64,000 bases of DNA from Pseudoscleropodium purum (Eukaryota; Streptophyta; Bryopsida; Hypnales; Brachytheciaceae). Below the pieces are notes generated by a model, which did not search any database, had not been told where the DNA came from, and saw only the letters and a program-made list of their open reading frames with translations. The translations under genes were made by a program, and so were the position numbers. Below are positions 23,441 through 37,040 of the stretch, piece after piece. The stretch is from the NCBI GenBank assembly GCA_963969395.1, contig OZ017797.1:24242001-24306000 (forward strand). Direction: 5' to 3'. Numbering within the stretch: the first letter of the stretch is position 1; each line of letters opens with the position of its first letter.

Positions 23441-26393
23441 ACTAATACACATTTCATCAGGAATTAGTTCATGATTTATAAATGCATTCATCCATCAAAG
23501 GTCATGACACAATCATCATAAATTCTTTCATCTCTCAACGCATTCATCCATCAAGGTTTGAAGGTTGTCACAAGGGTCATGATAGCCTCTTTGAAGGAAA
23601 GATTGTAATTTTATACAAATGTTTATATGAACACAATAGTTATTCTAAAAGGACAAACACTTTAGCCTTGCATTTGAATACCCAAAATAAATTCATTTAC
23701 AAATTGGTCTCAACCTTGTGGTTCAATGTACTTCAGAGATACAATGGATAATTCCAAAATTAAGTTGCTAAACTTAAGTTTAACCCCTTCCAAACTATAT
23801 ATTTCATATGCTTTAGTCCACATCAAAGGAGAAAAAACACCTCCATCAATCCAAATCTATTCCAAAAATAAATAAATATATTGAATTTGATCCCTATTTT
23901 TGTTTCATATACTATCGAGGTCAATAAGACAATATACCAACTTTGTTTTACTTCTCTAACATTGATTATCTACGATAGAAAAATATTTTTTGGAAAAAAT
24001 CATTCCTTTAGAAAGGTCAAATATAAGTAAAGAGTGTTTAGTAGACTTCAAACCAAACTGAGTTGTTCTATTATGAAAGAGGGGAGTTCCTCCATCCCTC
24101 TATTTTGTCACTAGTTTATTCTATATTCTTCGACGTCTTCTAGCTAGTTTAGGATCATTGATTCTTACAAAGAATTTCAAATTTTATCATCCATGGTAAA
24201 TAATAATATTTTATATTTTCTTCAAGGTAGAAGATCAAGGCTAGAGAATAAAACTCAAAATTCCTCCCCTTCAAAGAATACTTGTAGCACAATTCTAGAG
24301 CCTTCTATTTTTGTATAACAAAATCTTTGACTCATGTCTAATTTGGGGTCTGTGATTCAAAATGTGAATTCAAAATTTTCAGTTTCTTTTTTAAATTTAT
24401 GGTAAGGAGAACTTTTCTAACTCGTGTTTCTCTAGAAGGAAAATTTGAAGCATCAAATTTTTGTCCTTCGAAGAAGGCTCAAAGCACTAGTATAATAGAG
24501 CCCAAACTAGATAGACCACATGTAGGAGGAGGAAGGAGAAGCCATCCATCCATATGTTTAAGTTGGGTTGTTGTTGTTGTTTTGTTTGTTACGGTGAGAT
24601 CTCCATGACCATCCGTCCCCTTTTCATGTTTTTGATATTGTCAAAAATCCCTTAGCAAGGAGGGATGCATGGGCTATATCTTGTGACGTTTGAACCTACA
24701 GTGTGACAGTTATGAATATTTTTCATTTTTGAAAAAAATTTTAAAAATTACTTTTAGCTGTGGCAACGGCACAGGGCACACTAAGTTAGTTTTGCTGAAG
24801 TGAGCAAACTGAAGGAACGTCAGCTTAAGTCACGTAGGAAAGATAGTAATTTCCCTCACAGCACTCTTAAAACTTATACAACATTAAGCGCACTAATTGC
24901 AAGTTGTCCGGGCAATGAAGATTTGGGTTTTCTTCAATTAAATTTTTAAATTTTTTTTTGAAACAAATGAATATAAGATTTGGATTTGGATAAGCAAGCA
25001 GTGAGAATTTCACCTCCCAATCAAATAAATATCCGTCCATCAATTTATCAAGCGAGTGAGCCATTTTAGAAAGTCAAAAGCCAGTTGAATTCCGCAATTA
25101 TCACTCATTTAATGACTAATCTCCGTCTCGAAACTATCACCTGCATAAATAGGATACGAGGCTCACTTTAACTTACTTTATCAACTCTCATATGAATGAG
25201 ATACAAGTTAGAAAAAACTTTTTTGAAGCAAATGACGAATATAGAAAAACTGAACCACTTATTTTTAAATTTTTTAAATTTTTGAATCAAATGAAACGGA
25301 ATCAATAAAGAAAAAACTTTTGGCTTGGTCTGGACTCTGGAGGTATCCTTCGGGAGCAATGTACTACTGTACAGTATATCATACTTAAACTTAATGACTA
25401 ATGTCTCGAAACTATCACCTGCATAAATAAGTTAAGTGTTCACTTTACTTTTAATTATTGTCTCTCATAACTTAACCCCTAAACGTCTGGATCCATTTCC
25501 AAATTTGACAATTCGGAAAAAACTGTTATAAAGTGTTATTTGGAAGAATATTTTGGAATTGATGTACAAATGAAAGTTGTAGATTTTGAAATTGCAGATT
25601 TTATCCATACGGTTAGATTCACTAGTGCTATCACCAATATTTTTCTATAAATTTTGAAAGGGGAATTTCAAAATTCCTTCTAAATTCAATGACAAGCAAA
25701 CTATTATCATTTTTTGAGTAAAACTTGTTGGAACAGATTTGAAATGAGGTTATCTTGGTATGGTGATTTTTTGAAATTTTTGTGTTCATTACATCGAGGA
25801 CCTCATTTTTGTTAATCTGGTTTTGAACTAGAGTGAATGCAATTTGACCACTCAACATACTTCCGCATTTGTAATTTTAGAAAAATTAGTATTCTAGTAA
25901 CACCAAATCCAACCATTAGATAAGCCAAGAACTTAATAGAGTATCACCGAAAATTAGGATGACTTTCATCCAAGCAGGAATGAGACAGAAACAAGAACTT
26001 CAATCTGTTCATCATCCAAAAAACGGACATCGGAGCGCTCCAGGGTGAATGGAGGAATGCCTGAAATAAGCAACTTAAGTTAACTTAGTTGCAGAGCATG
26101 AATTAGGAACAATTGGACACTGAGTGAGGAATGCACGTACACCTTTAATTGCTACTTAATGCAACTTGGAAAAAACTGAATAAAATTTGAATTAAGAAAC
26201 CAATGTATGTTTTATTTTAGCAATAACAAGAGAAGGCCTAATCAAGTGAATGTAGTAGAATTGAGGCCCAATAATGGTGCCTGGAGTGATAATCACTTCA
26301 GCGGTTCCTCAACTTCCTCACAGCAGCTTCCTCTTTGTGGAACATCAATTATTAATAGACTGTAGAATAACCCATAAATCAAGTATAGGAATA
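23441..26393. other. AT-rich intergenic DNA with one isolated TTAA-type tip
   Basis: No gene-like frame. At 25477 the sequence TTAACCCCTAAACG looks like the left tip of a TTAA-bounded element, but I found no matching right tip within a kilobase, so it may be a truncated or diverged relative. Confidence 0.35.
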
Positions 26394-26694
26394 CATTAGA
26401 AGAATTTTGAGGCCTCTTGATGCCTACGAGTTATCAGAGCCTGCGAATGCAGGAAACAGGTTCGGTGCAGCAGTCTGACGTGGTCGAGACCCTGCCACAT
26501 CATTGGTCATTTTTTTTAAAATTTAAATTTAAATTAATTAATTTTTTTTTCATTTGGAGACTAAATTTATAAAAATAAAAAAAAAATTATGAAAAAAAAA
26601 ATTCTAACAACGGGTCATTCCCCTCGCTGCAGGGAATAGCTACGGGGGAACAAGCCCAAAATAGGCTTCTGAACCCCCCAAAACTCTTTTAATG
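26394..26694. mobile_element. ~300 bp MITE, family C copy C2
   Basis: CATTAGAAGAATTTTGAGG at the left and the inverted form CCCCCAAAACTCTTTTAATG at the right. The interior matches C1 through TTATCAGAG(T/C)CTGCGAATG and ATTCCCCTCGCTG blocks, separated by an A/T-run core of variable length. Confidence 0.75.
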
Positions 26695-27102
26695 TTGAAA
26701 AACAAGACAATGAACACCCAAATGGTAACTTACATGTTTCTTCAATCTCCCAATGCCTTCATTTCTCGACAGTTGATCATGCCTTTTCCCCATTCATGCT
26801 CATATTTTGAAGTGTTGATATTTAGGGAAAAAGATGATGATGCCAGTGGGTGCTCCTACCTTATTACTTCATGGCAATTGTAAAATGCTTGTGGAATGTA
26901 ACTTATGCACAATCACTTCATTATGTTGTAACTGCAATAGCAAACCCAAACATATCCGCCCCTAATTTCCAAGCACTCGGTTGTTGCTCTTGGTTGCAGA
27001 TTTCATTCTTTGCAACAAAGTACTGTACAGTCTTCAGTTTCACAGTAACAAGAACAACAACAAATCTCTAACCCCAATACTACAGTAATGAAAAAAATTA
27101 AA

Positions 27103-27400
27103 CATTAGAAGAGACTTCAGGGCTCCAAGAGCCTGCGAGTTATAAAGCCCCAAGAATGTTGTGAACACAACCAATAGTGCGGTCTAACATGGCCAAGAGA
27201 GTGCCACTTCATTTTTTTTCTTCTTAAATTTAAAAAAAATTTCAACTTTTTTTTTGCATTGTAAGAGTTTATTTTTATTTTTATTTTTAAATTTTTTTGG
27301 AAACAACCAGATGTACTCTTTGTTGCGGGGGAAAAACGAGGAGACAACGACGGGAATGGGCTTGAAACAGGCTCTTATTGCCCTCAAATCTCCCCTAATG
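27103..27400. mobile_element. ~300 bp MITE, family C copy C3
   Basis: CATTAGAAGAGACTTCAGG at the left and TCTCCCCTAATG at the right, with the same subterminal GCCTGCGAGTTAT block as C1 and C2. More diverged than the other two copies. Confidence 0.65.
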
Positions 27401-28500
27401 TGCAATGTAGGACATTGCAAAAAAAATTAATCTAAAAAAATGTGTGACATTCATTTGAAGGATATTAGTAATTGGTGTAAGACAACTACACCTAAAATCG
27501 ACCACTCTTGAAAGTTGCCTCCTACTTTTGAGAGGAATTGAATAGGGAGGATACTCCAAATTATTATTATTATTATCAAACAAATGGAAATAGCCATGAT
27601 TGCATTAAAAAAGAGACACAAAGAATAGTAGCCAAGCAATACATGCTCGACAATGAAGAGATAAGAGTAAAACAAAACAAAAAAGAGAAACTTAATAGAA
27701 AAGGCATGAAAGGGGACCCTCTTGTTCCAAACAATGCTATTCCCTACCATATAAGCAAGAACCAACAATCTAAGCCAAATACTATCAAATTTAGCCCAAA
27801 TAGTCATCACATCTCTAAGACAATGCTCAGCTCTCAATTGAGCCTTCAATTAGGCCGTGTGGCATGAGAAATGGTGAGTATTAGAAGGACAAATATAAGG
27901 TGGAGTTGGGGGTCAATTTGGATAGTGATTGGTCTATTTATTGTGCTATGGAGGTGGTAACCTTAAAAGGTGGTCAATTTAGGATGCACTTTCTTTTGTT
28001 TAACTTCTTCTCTATGACATGTTTTTGATACTATTAGTGTTATTTCTTAATGTGCATCAAATGGATTTTGGCGTCACCTACATTATACTTTTATCCTCCT
28101 ATATCTTGCATTTTTGAAAATTTGTAATTAATTCCTGATGCTTCTAAAAATTATGGAAGTACTTACATTTTGTATCATAATCCTTCACCAATGTGTGAAA
28201 TTTTATTTTTTATTTTTAAAACCCTATCAACTATGCTACAAAGCTTAATCATGCAATTTTAGGTGTAATTACCTTATTACTTCTTTGAGACAATATGTGG
28301 AACTAGTGATTGATGTTTATATGAAGTGTAATGTTTCTTTCATGTATAATATGAATATGAAAATTTGTCATTATGTGATACTCAGGCAAGGGATCATTTA
28401 CTTTGTAGAAAACTTATATGAAGTAATGTTTAGGAGAACCACCTTTTGAAACTCAACTTCATAGTGTACCCAAAACAATTCTCTACATGTGTAGAACAAT
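27401..28500. other. AT-rich intergenic DNA
   Basis: No recognised gene. Contains a short (ATT)n run near 27560-27577. Frames 27451-27849 (-) and 27538-27867 (+) overlap each other and have no family resemblance. Confidence 0.4.
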
Positions 28501-30360
28501 TTCTAGATTGGTTTATGGTTCAAGTTGGTTTTAGGCACCTTCACATTAGAAATTAACGGGTTAAGTCAAATCCCGTTTTACTTCTGCATCCACTCTAAAC
28601 TGGCTGTTGTGGCTATCATTTCCCTGGCTAGTGTAGAGTCGAGGCTACGCTGTTACGCAGCCTCAAAACCACTCATAGTCCACACACACACGTTCCTCTC
28701 CGGCTCCATTCCCAAGGAAACAGAACTAAACAACCAATCTTGCACTCACTCACTCACTCCGTCATCACTCACTCATTCTCTGCTGCAGTGCTACCTGTAA
28801 TGAATTTCATTTTGCTCCTTCCTGGAAAACTCATTGTCTCCAGAGCAGTAAGTTGGTAATGCATTTCATTCTGCTCCTTCCTGGAAAACTCATTGTCTCC
28901 AGTGCAGTAAGTTTAGTAATGAATTCATTCCCCCGACCTCATGAGCGTGAGTGTGAAGCCGGCGTGAACCTTACAACAATGAGCAATCTTCCAATTGCCA
29001 AAAAGCCAGATCAGAGATCAGGCAGCTTCCTCACTTGACTGTAAGGAAATCAAAAGGTGGTAAGCTACTGTAGCTTACGCAGCTTTGACCCAGCACTACT
29101 GCGACGACCCAACCACGCCACGCACCTTGCATTGATCCAATTGATAAGCCTCATGCCCCCAAGCTCCTGCTGCCCATCATCATCTGCAAAGCTAGATGGT
29201 TCCTTTGCTTTGGGGTTCTGTGCAGTCGATCGAGTGACTCGCGCGGACGGAGTCCTGTTGATCGATCGATCATTCGGGCCTTCATCAATGCAGCCGCCTC
29301 CAAATAGCCGCAAGTCGTCCTGTTGTTCCACCCCGAAAGGTGCCAGATGGATGTTCAGCAGGGCTGATTGGGAAAGCCTCTGCGGGAGGTTTAATGGCGA
29401 TCGAATATTTCTGACCTGCTTTTCTTGTCAGTATCGGGCCGGGCCCTCATTCACTGCAAACAGCAGCATCGGAGCGTGTGCCGAGATGGACTTTCTCATC
29501 ATTGGCACAGTGCTGCAGTTCCCGACGGGAGCTCACCCGCTGGTCTCGTGGAAAAACTACGCCGTCTTCATTCATTCTAAATACATACCATTGCAGTATT
29601 TGAGACAATTTCGTTTAGAGCATCGCCACTGTTACGCATAATTTTGACACGGCACGGTGGTTACTGAGCCCAGATGTCACCTGCGCAAGATGCAGTGGCT
29701 GAAAAGACAGACGGAATATTCCATCGGAGTTTTGCAGTGACTTCGGCCGAATTTGCACCAAAAGTGTTCAGTCTGTATTCGGGGTTCTAATTTCAGTTAT
29801 GTTCCCATGTCCTGGAAAGCAACAGTGAGAGCTGCTGCCTGTCTGCATTATTGATCCTTTCAGTTGATCCCTGGCTTGGCTTGGTGAAGTTTAAAATCAG
29901 TGATGATCGAGTGGTGAACCGACTGAGCGCAAGCCTGCCTGAGAGATACTGTCAACTACGTTAAGCTTATTCCACCAATTTTAGCCGAATCCAGTTGACC
30001 CCAGGCAGGAGCCAGCCTCATTTTTCTCGCAGTTTCCATCTTTGGTCGTACAGTATTAATTTGTACTCCGAAACATAGGTGATGGACACATCGACACGCG
30101 GCCGAAGAGCCAGGGGTGAAATTGAGGTTGGGAATATCGAATTGAGCTTACAGTGATCCGGTCAGGTGCAGAATCACTCACTCTATCGCTGCGTCAACCA
30201 TGGTCGCTAGAAGTTGCACTGTTGCAGCTCAACTAAGCTTAACTTATCTTGCCTCCAACACGCTTGGAAAATTAGCAATCGGGAGCCGGTTCAGTATCTC
30301 CACGAAAAGTAGGACCGGAGGAATACCGGCATAAAGGGTTCATGGACCTTCAAATGGTTT
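28500..30360. other. Gene-like composition island without a convincing coding gene
   Basis: About 1.85 kb with clearly higher GC than its flanks, like the windows around the real genes. The longest frame (29057-29641 +) starts at a GTG, is rich in Cys, Ser and Pro, and resembles no family I know. A 59 bp tandem duplication lies at 28797-28930. Candidates are a non-coding transcript, the remains of a gene, or a gene whose short exons I cannot assemble. A foldback hairpin starts directly at its right border (30361). Confidence 0.35.
28797..28930 (+). repeat. 59-60 bp tandem duplication with partial third copy
   Basis: Units start at 28797, 28856 and 28916 with GTAATG(A/C)A. The first two share TGCTCCTTCCTGGAAAACTC and TCATTGTCTCCAG nearly perfectly, and the third stops after about 15 bp. 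The high identity suggests a recent event. Confidence 0.9.
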
Positions 30361-30500
30361 GAATGTATGTGCTCTCATCATTTCAAGGCATGAATGTAGC
30401 TCTGAAGTACATATTTTTTATTTTCCTGGAATCCAAAAACAAGGCACGTACTTTAGAACTACAATTATGCCTTGAAATGACAAGATCATGTACATTCTAA
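30361..30500. repeat. Imperfect foldback hairpin with ~50 nt arms (possible MIR-type precursor)
   Basis: The left arm 30361-30410 pairs with the right arm ~30447-30497 at about 80% identity; both contain ATTTCAAGGCAT (or its complement) uninterrupted. Several mismatches are transitions that would leave G:U pairs in RNA. The loop is about 35 nt. Arm length and imperfection fit a plant miRNA precursor, but also an old small foldback transposon. Confidence 0.5.
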
Positions 30501-33500
30501 GAGCATCACCACCAAGCAATGCTATTCTAGGCTTGCTATGCTTGTCCAAAGAAAATCACCTCCACACCAACACCCCTTAACAGTACAAGTTGTATCATCA
30601 CTTCCACATTTGCTTGACAACAGAGGGCCTTTGTAGTGGGTAGTTTTAAACTCACACAAACTTGGTCAACTTTGACTATGGCCTTCGTGGAAGATGTGGA
30701 GGCTAATGAGAGGTATGAAAAGAAGAACCGGATGAACTTTGACGAGGACTTTAATTATAGGGTTGTTGGTGTGGAGCATCTGGTCTTGAATGCATTGCCA
30801 CATCTCATGATGTAGTAAGTGCCTCGCCACTTCTTGATGACATAGTCAAATGGAGCGCTACTTGTGGTGATGTTCTAATCGTTTAAGGTCTATGAACCAT
30901 TTATGGTATTTCTACCTTTTGGGCAAGCAACTAAATGGTGGGGCATTTGCTACTTTGCTAGAAAGTCTTTGGAGATTTATTTGTTTATTTAAATGGAGGG
31001 AATTAGAGATGAATCTTAGGAAATCCCTATGATTTATTAAAATGTTGGCCCTCCTAAAACTAGTATGTGTTTGAGGCGCACATGAAAACCTTGGTGGTGA
31101 AGCTCAAGGTTACAACCCCTCATTCTACTGAGAGGAGATAGATGAAGGCATTAGGACCAATTCTACAATGAAAGAGAATTAATGTGTAATAATGACAATA
31201 TTTTGTCTTTTCCTTCAAAAGAATTTGCCAAAGAGAGTCTACATAGCAAAGTAGTCATTTGAATCTACTAGATCCATGAGAGTAGTGGGCCTAATGGTAA
31301 GGGGCAAGGGCTCTCTTTTCTAAGCAATATTTATCAAACCTTTATATTTGTGCTCTTCGCAACTATATGAAGGACCATAGGGAATGCACTTAACCGTGAA
31401 AGGATAAAAAAGCCACAAGGTAACATTTATATGATTTCAAATGAAGAAAACATAATGAAGAATTGCATATTTTCATCCAATTTTTTTAAAGGTTCTTTGG
31501 ATGTGTTTGTCTTTGAAGTTGGTCAAAATTATTTCGTTGAGGTGTTTTTGCTTTCTCTAACACAAAAAGATACTTTTAAAATGGATAAAAAAAGATGCTT
31601 TTTAAGTTAGTTATTTTGGCAATTTGTGCCTTTTTGCTTTAAATTTGAATTTTAGCAAATTAATTATCTTTCTTGAATTTGATCTCAACTAACAAAATGA
31701 AGCTAATTAAATCTAATTTCTACTTCAACTTGAATTTTGATAAATTTATAAAATTATATTATTTATAGCTTTAATTTTGAGTCTATAATTGTAATGTATT
31801 GATTTTTTAATTATAGAATGACATCCAAATTTGAATTTCACTTATGGGTAAAAATTTCAGAATTTTTTAGCAATTATTGTATATGACATGAATTTTATTC
31901 ACTCTTACTAAAAAAAATTATAGAAATTTCAAATTTTCAAAGAAAACTTGAAATTTTTATGACTTGTAGAAAATATGTGATTCCATTTCTAAGAAATAAA
32001 ATAAAATAATTTCTACTCATACTTAGTGGTAACATAGAGTATACCAAGCAAGGAATGTTGAGGTTGTTCACAAAGTCATAGACTTTTTCTTTTTAAGGGT
32101 TAAGAATTTACACTGCAAGTAACTCCCCATATTGACCTCTAAAAAAGGTGGCATCTACAGAGTGGACTATGAGTGTTTTCAAATACTTATTAAAGGAGTT
32201 ATATGAATGGATGAAGTGCATCTAAGTATGTTGAAAAAGGAAATTTTGTCCTTTTCTCATCCATATGCCTAGCTTGATAATTTAGTGCTTGGTGACTTTA
32301 TTCAAGGTTTTGAATCGACTCTTATAGGGATAGAGGAAAGGAAAAGCTTGCAAGGATGAAGATCTACTTTCCTACCAAGGACTCGTAGGAATTAGATTCC
32401 ACACCAATTCCACTTGTTCTCATAAGCAAAAATCAAAAGAGTATCTATCATTTATATCAATACATTATTTGTAAAATTTTAAATACATTGAATAGAGATG
32501 CCAACCTCAACAAAAAAAATTATTAAGGCAAAGATAGATTGTAGCATGGCAATAGGTTTGAGCATTAATTCCAAAAGTACTAGAGAGCCAACTTTGGATT
32601 TCTTTTGCTAATATGGGTAGCTTGTAGTACATGTCATAATATTTTTGAATTTTTGTGGATAGATTCAAATCATCATATTCTACAAGTGCAATTTTATTTT
32701 ACATCATTGTAATAATTATTGTTACAAGTCATAAGTTTATTAAAATAAACTTCTATTTGAAAATAGACAACTAAAAATATTTATGTTTTAAGAATAATTT
32801 GATTTTTTACAATTGGATAGAATGATACCTATATGCAAAGCTTTGAATCATCTATGAGATGAAAGTTTTGAAGAGTAATTTGCTTGCATGCAATAGTACA
32901 ACAAAACTTGATTTGCTCATTTGGATCTAGAATATGATGAATACAAAACAATATTATTGTATGTATTGTTCATAAAAGCATATACAAGACCTTGCAATGA
33001 CCTTTTCAATTCTTCAATATTTCTTCTAAAATTATCAAGTTCAATGTAACAATTTTCTTCAAATTTTTTGGCTCATTATGCAAAAGAACTTTAAAGGGTA
33101 GAACATTTCCACCTTTACATTGGGAAGGTATGACAAGTAACAAAAATAAATTAAAAAAATTATATATTGTAGCTACAATTAAATACTCTCTAAGTCCTAA
33201 TTATAATCAAATAATGTATCTGGCAATATACTCCCAGTCTATTCCACTAAAAAACTCTAAATTAGACATAGTTTGTGTCCTACTAAAAAGATTCTATTAG
33301 GTGATTTTGACCATTCAATAAGCATTGGCTGTGTTGAATAACTTTATGGGGGCAAGGTAAGTATCAAGCTCGATGATTTAAATCAATCTCGCATACTCCA
33401 TACATTTTGTCCACTCTTGATGATGTTGTCAATGTGCACATCTCAAGTACTAGGATGTAATGGGGAGTTCAACTTCCGCTTAACTTTTGCTTAATGCTTT

Positions 33501-34756
33501 GCTCAAAGACCAACACTCCTTAATCAAAATTCAATCTCTAATCCAAAGTGGCAATTCATGAATTTCGAAGATGGATTTATCAACTGGTTATAGACCAAGT
33601 TTCTTCTATCTTAACTAGTAGTTTGGAATTTAGAAGATGGACTTGAATCTAGCTATGGAATAGGTTTTTTGAAAATTCATTGTTTATAAATTGTTGGTAG
33701 CATTTGTAAATTGTATTCAAATATGATAAAAAAAAAATGGTGATGAATTTTGGATGCCTAAATGACAACGCCTCTACTGCAAATTTTGCATAGATTTTTG
33801 GGATGGATTACTGGTTTTTGAATTCATGTATCATTGACACTAAGACTAAAAATGTAAATAATCCCTTATAGAAAATTTTCTTAGAGGTTTTTAATGGGAC
33901 AAAAGGAAAAGCTCTATAGACTTTCAAGTATAGTAAGTTTTATCCTACATTCTTTTTGTAATTGATTCATTAACCCCTAAAATATTGTAATATTTAGAAG
34001 TCCCAAGTTACTTCAAAATAATCTTTGCTAGAATGATGTTGAAATATTTCTTGAGTATGATCTCTTAACAGTTAAAGTTAAAATCTATGTTGATTGCAAG
34101 ATCATAATGCCTAACTTTCAATATTAGTCTTAACAAGTTCTTTGAGTCCTTTCCAAGATGAAGTTTTGCCTTAAAATTTTTTGGTTGAATTATATATATC
34201 CTACAACTTATAACTTTGACAATATTTTGAATAACAATTTGAGAATACATGTAAAAATCTAACATAAAAAATCTGATAGATTTATCTTATATTATTTTTT
34301 AAGTGGAAGGAAGAGTATGATGATAGAAAATCTTAAATCATATGTAACTATGATACTAAAATTGAAAAATGTAAATTTCCGTGGCAGGACTATTATAGTA
34401 ATCAACTAATTTTTTTGTTTATCTTATTGTATAAAATAAAAAACATTAAATATGTTTGTTTTAGATTTTATTGCCTGCAAATCAAAAGTCTCCATAATTT
34501 TCATCTTATCAATCAATATAGAACAATATAAAACTTTATATAAAAGTATCAATCTATCCAACCAAATAAATTTTTTTTCTCTCTTTCTCTTTCTCTCTAT
34601 TTTTTTATATTTATTTGTCCTCTTTGAGACATTAATTGAAAAATCCATATAACTTTAGCAATATTTGCTAGTAAAGCATAAGATGAAGCTTTACACGTAG
34701 AAAATGATGTGTAGGAGCTATTATTAAATATTTGTACAAAATTTCAAAAGCATCAT
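30501..34756. other. AT-rich intergenic DNA with isolated TTAA-type tips
   Basis: About 4.2 kb without gene-like frames. TTTTTAAGGGTTAA ending near 32104 and TTAACCCCTAAAATATTG at 33969 resemble tips of TTAA-bounded elements, but partners could not be found by eye. Confidence 0.35.
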
Positions 34757-34899
34757 ATAACATTCAGTAGCATGTCTTGATATTGCTTTGGTTCTATAGT
34801 GATAGTGTGGTATATTCCACGTCCAAATAGTGCTTCACCAATAGCACTATTGGGGTGTGGAATATACCACACTATCACTATAGAGCTACTAAATGTTAT
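34757..34899. repeat. Strong foldback: 27 bp perfect stem inside ~143 bp inverted repeat
   Basis: 34794-34820 is the exact reverse complement of 34857-34883 (stem core GATAGTGTGGTATATTCCAC). The pairing continues inward with few mismatches (34823-34834 against 34843-34854, core ATAGTGCT) to a loop of about 8 nt. An outer block 34757-34770 pairs with 34886-34899 with one mismatch after an asymmetric bulge. It is either a very young foldback/MITE-type element or the precursor of a small-RNA gene. Confidence 0.85.
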
Positions 34900-37040
34900 G
34901 CAAGTTATTTGAGCTTACCAAAATTTACAAATTTCATTAATTGGTTTTTGTAATGTGTTAGGATGAAGTTGTTTTGAGACCTACTTGGGTGTGGATACTC
35001 TAAACAATCTATTATCACCAACAATTCAAAAGCAAGGTAAGACAATAGTAAGTAATTTTTTCCTAGTATTTCTGAGAAAACTATTTGACAATAAACAAAA
35101 TGGATGAAAGTGTTTAAGGATGATTGCAAGGACTTGATGACTTTGTTCCGTTTTCTTCAATATCCATTCTTTTGTTTTTGGAATAGTTTTATACTAGATT
35201 ATTTTTGTGAAATATAAAAATACAATCAAAGTATAGAACTTTAAGAAAATTGCAATCTAGGAAGATGAAACATGTAATATTTTTCTAAATTCTGAAAATA
35301 AACTTATGAAAAATCTCAAAAAATTGGTACATTGATGTTATAATTTGTAATTAATAGAAAATGAATTGATATAATATAAAATATTAGCCATTGGAAACAA
35401 TTCTACAAATATTATCATACACTAAAGGAACAACTACAATCAAAAAATTTATGCTCAAAATACATAATAAATTAAGTTCATCTTGTTGACTTCCATCTAG
35501 TATAGAATTAGCTATTTTGAAAATTCTTTCATAAAACAATTGTTTGCCTACTACGGTTTATGACCATAACCTCCAAATTTCATTGCATGAATACTTAGGC
35601 TATTTTATACCAAATCCAAAGATGAAGAGGCCAAATTTTTGAAGGTTTTAGTTGGTTGAAATTGAAAAGTTTTTGGAAAACGTATTTAATAAGGCTATGA
35701 AATGAAAAGTCATGAGTCACCCTAAAGACCCAATGATATGAAGTATACTTTTTTCCTATGTGGTAGCAAAAGTCTTCAATTTTTAAAATAGCACTTTTCA
35801 TCGAGGCCCCCTAAACTTCACTCAAATTCACCTTTTTAGTTTTTACATTTTTTTTTCATCTCTTGGTAACTTACACCAATCCAAAAGTCATAGCCTTAAA
35901 AGGATGACTCTTCAATGACAAATGATGAAGTTCACTCGTGGGCCTCCATGGTTTTTGGTATACGGAGGACCTCATTAGTACTCCCCAAACCTTAACCTAC
36001 TGGTATGACATATTTTCAATATTATTTATTAAGTTTAGGAAAAACATTCTCTCTCTCTCTCTCTCTCTCTCTAAGGTTAACCTTTAAAGTCCAATTGTCT
36101 CCTTGGGCTCCCCTTGGACAAAATAGACTTTGCATAGGCTTCTATAATCTCAATAGTTTGATCATGATTAATGTGCCTCTTGCTATTGCCACAATCAAAA
36201 TAAAAGTAAGAGTATTTTTCTACTTTTTAATTCATAAAACCTTCAAAATTTAGTAACTTTTAGGCAGTAGGTCAAAATGCTATAAAACAAAGCCCGTACA
36301 CCCCTCATCACAAAGACCTTTCCCAAAGTATAGAGAATGAAATTTGGGATACATAATCCAAGAGATCTCACAATAAGTAACAAAACAAATAAATAGCCTA
36401 ACTTAAGTTATGGATTTTTTGAATATTTTTTGAAAATACTAAAATACAATAGTTTTTGGAGAAATATAATTTTTATTTCAATTACTGCTCCAAAGCAAAT
36501 GTTTTTCCATCCTAAATGCAAAATGGGTTTTGTCAAGTAACACCAAGAAAATCACAAAGAGTAAAAATCAAGATTTCAAACTTTTGTTTCTTATAGAAAA
36601 TACTCTTCTCTATGTAGAAATATTTGATTCATTCTCTTTAAACTAGTGATGAGAAAGTTATGAACAATGTTGTTTTTTGAGCAATACATCTATGCATCTT
36701 GAAAAAATCCTTTGAAGAAATCATTTTTTAATGCAATTTTCACAATGCAATTTTTGGGGGGCAAGGTTAAATTTCCTAGCTAGATGAATCTCACTGTTAG
36801 AATTATTGTATTTCAATTCAATCTTAGAGCTATTGACAATTTAGTTTTTTATTCAATCTTAGACCTACTTTTGCTTAATAGTTTTTAGAAAAATTCAAGT
36901 GTGTTTTTCTTTAAAAAATTTCTTTCCAACTCAATTCTTCAAGATAATTTTTTTTTTTAAATTCAACACGTGTAGTGCAAAAATTTTAAGCCAAAAAAAG
37001 ATTCAAAGCTTTAAAATCCATATATGCAAGGTGTACAAAT
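34900..37040. other. AT-rich intergenic DNA
   Basis: No gene-like frame. A (CT)n microsatellite lies at 36048-36072. Confidence 0.4.
36048..36072. repeat. (CT)n microsatellite
   Basis: About twelve CT units. Confidence 0.95.

Noticed and set aside
25477..26390. A complete TTAA element starting at 25477
   Set aside because: The left tip is convincing but no right tip was found; it is only noted as a possible fragment.
29057..29641. 194-codon plus-strand frame as a protein gene
   Set aside because: It starts at GTG, is rich in Cys/Ser/Pro without domain pattern, and is overlapped by a minus-strand frame; a chance frame in GC-richer DNA is more likely.
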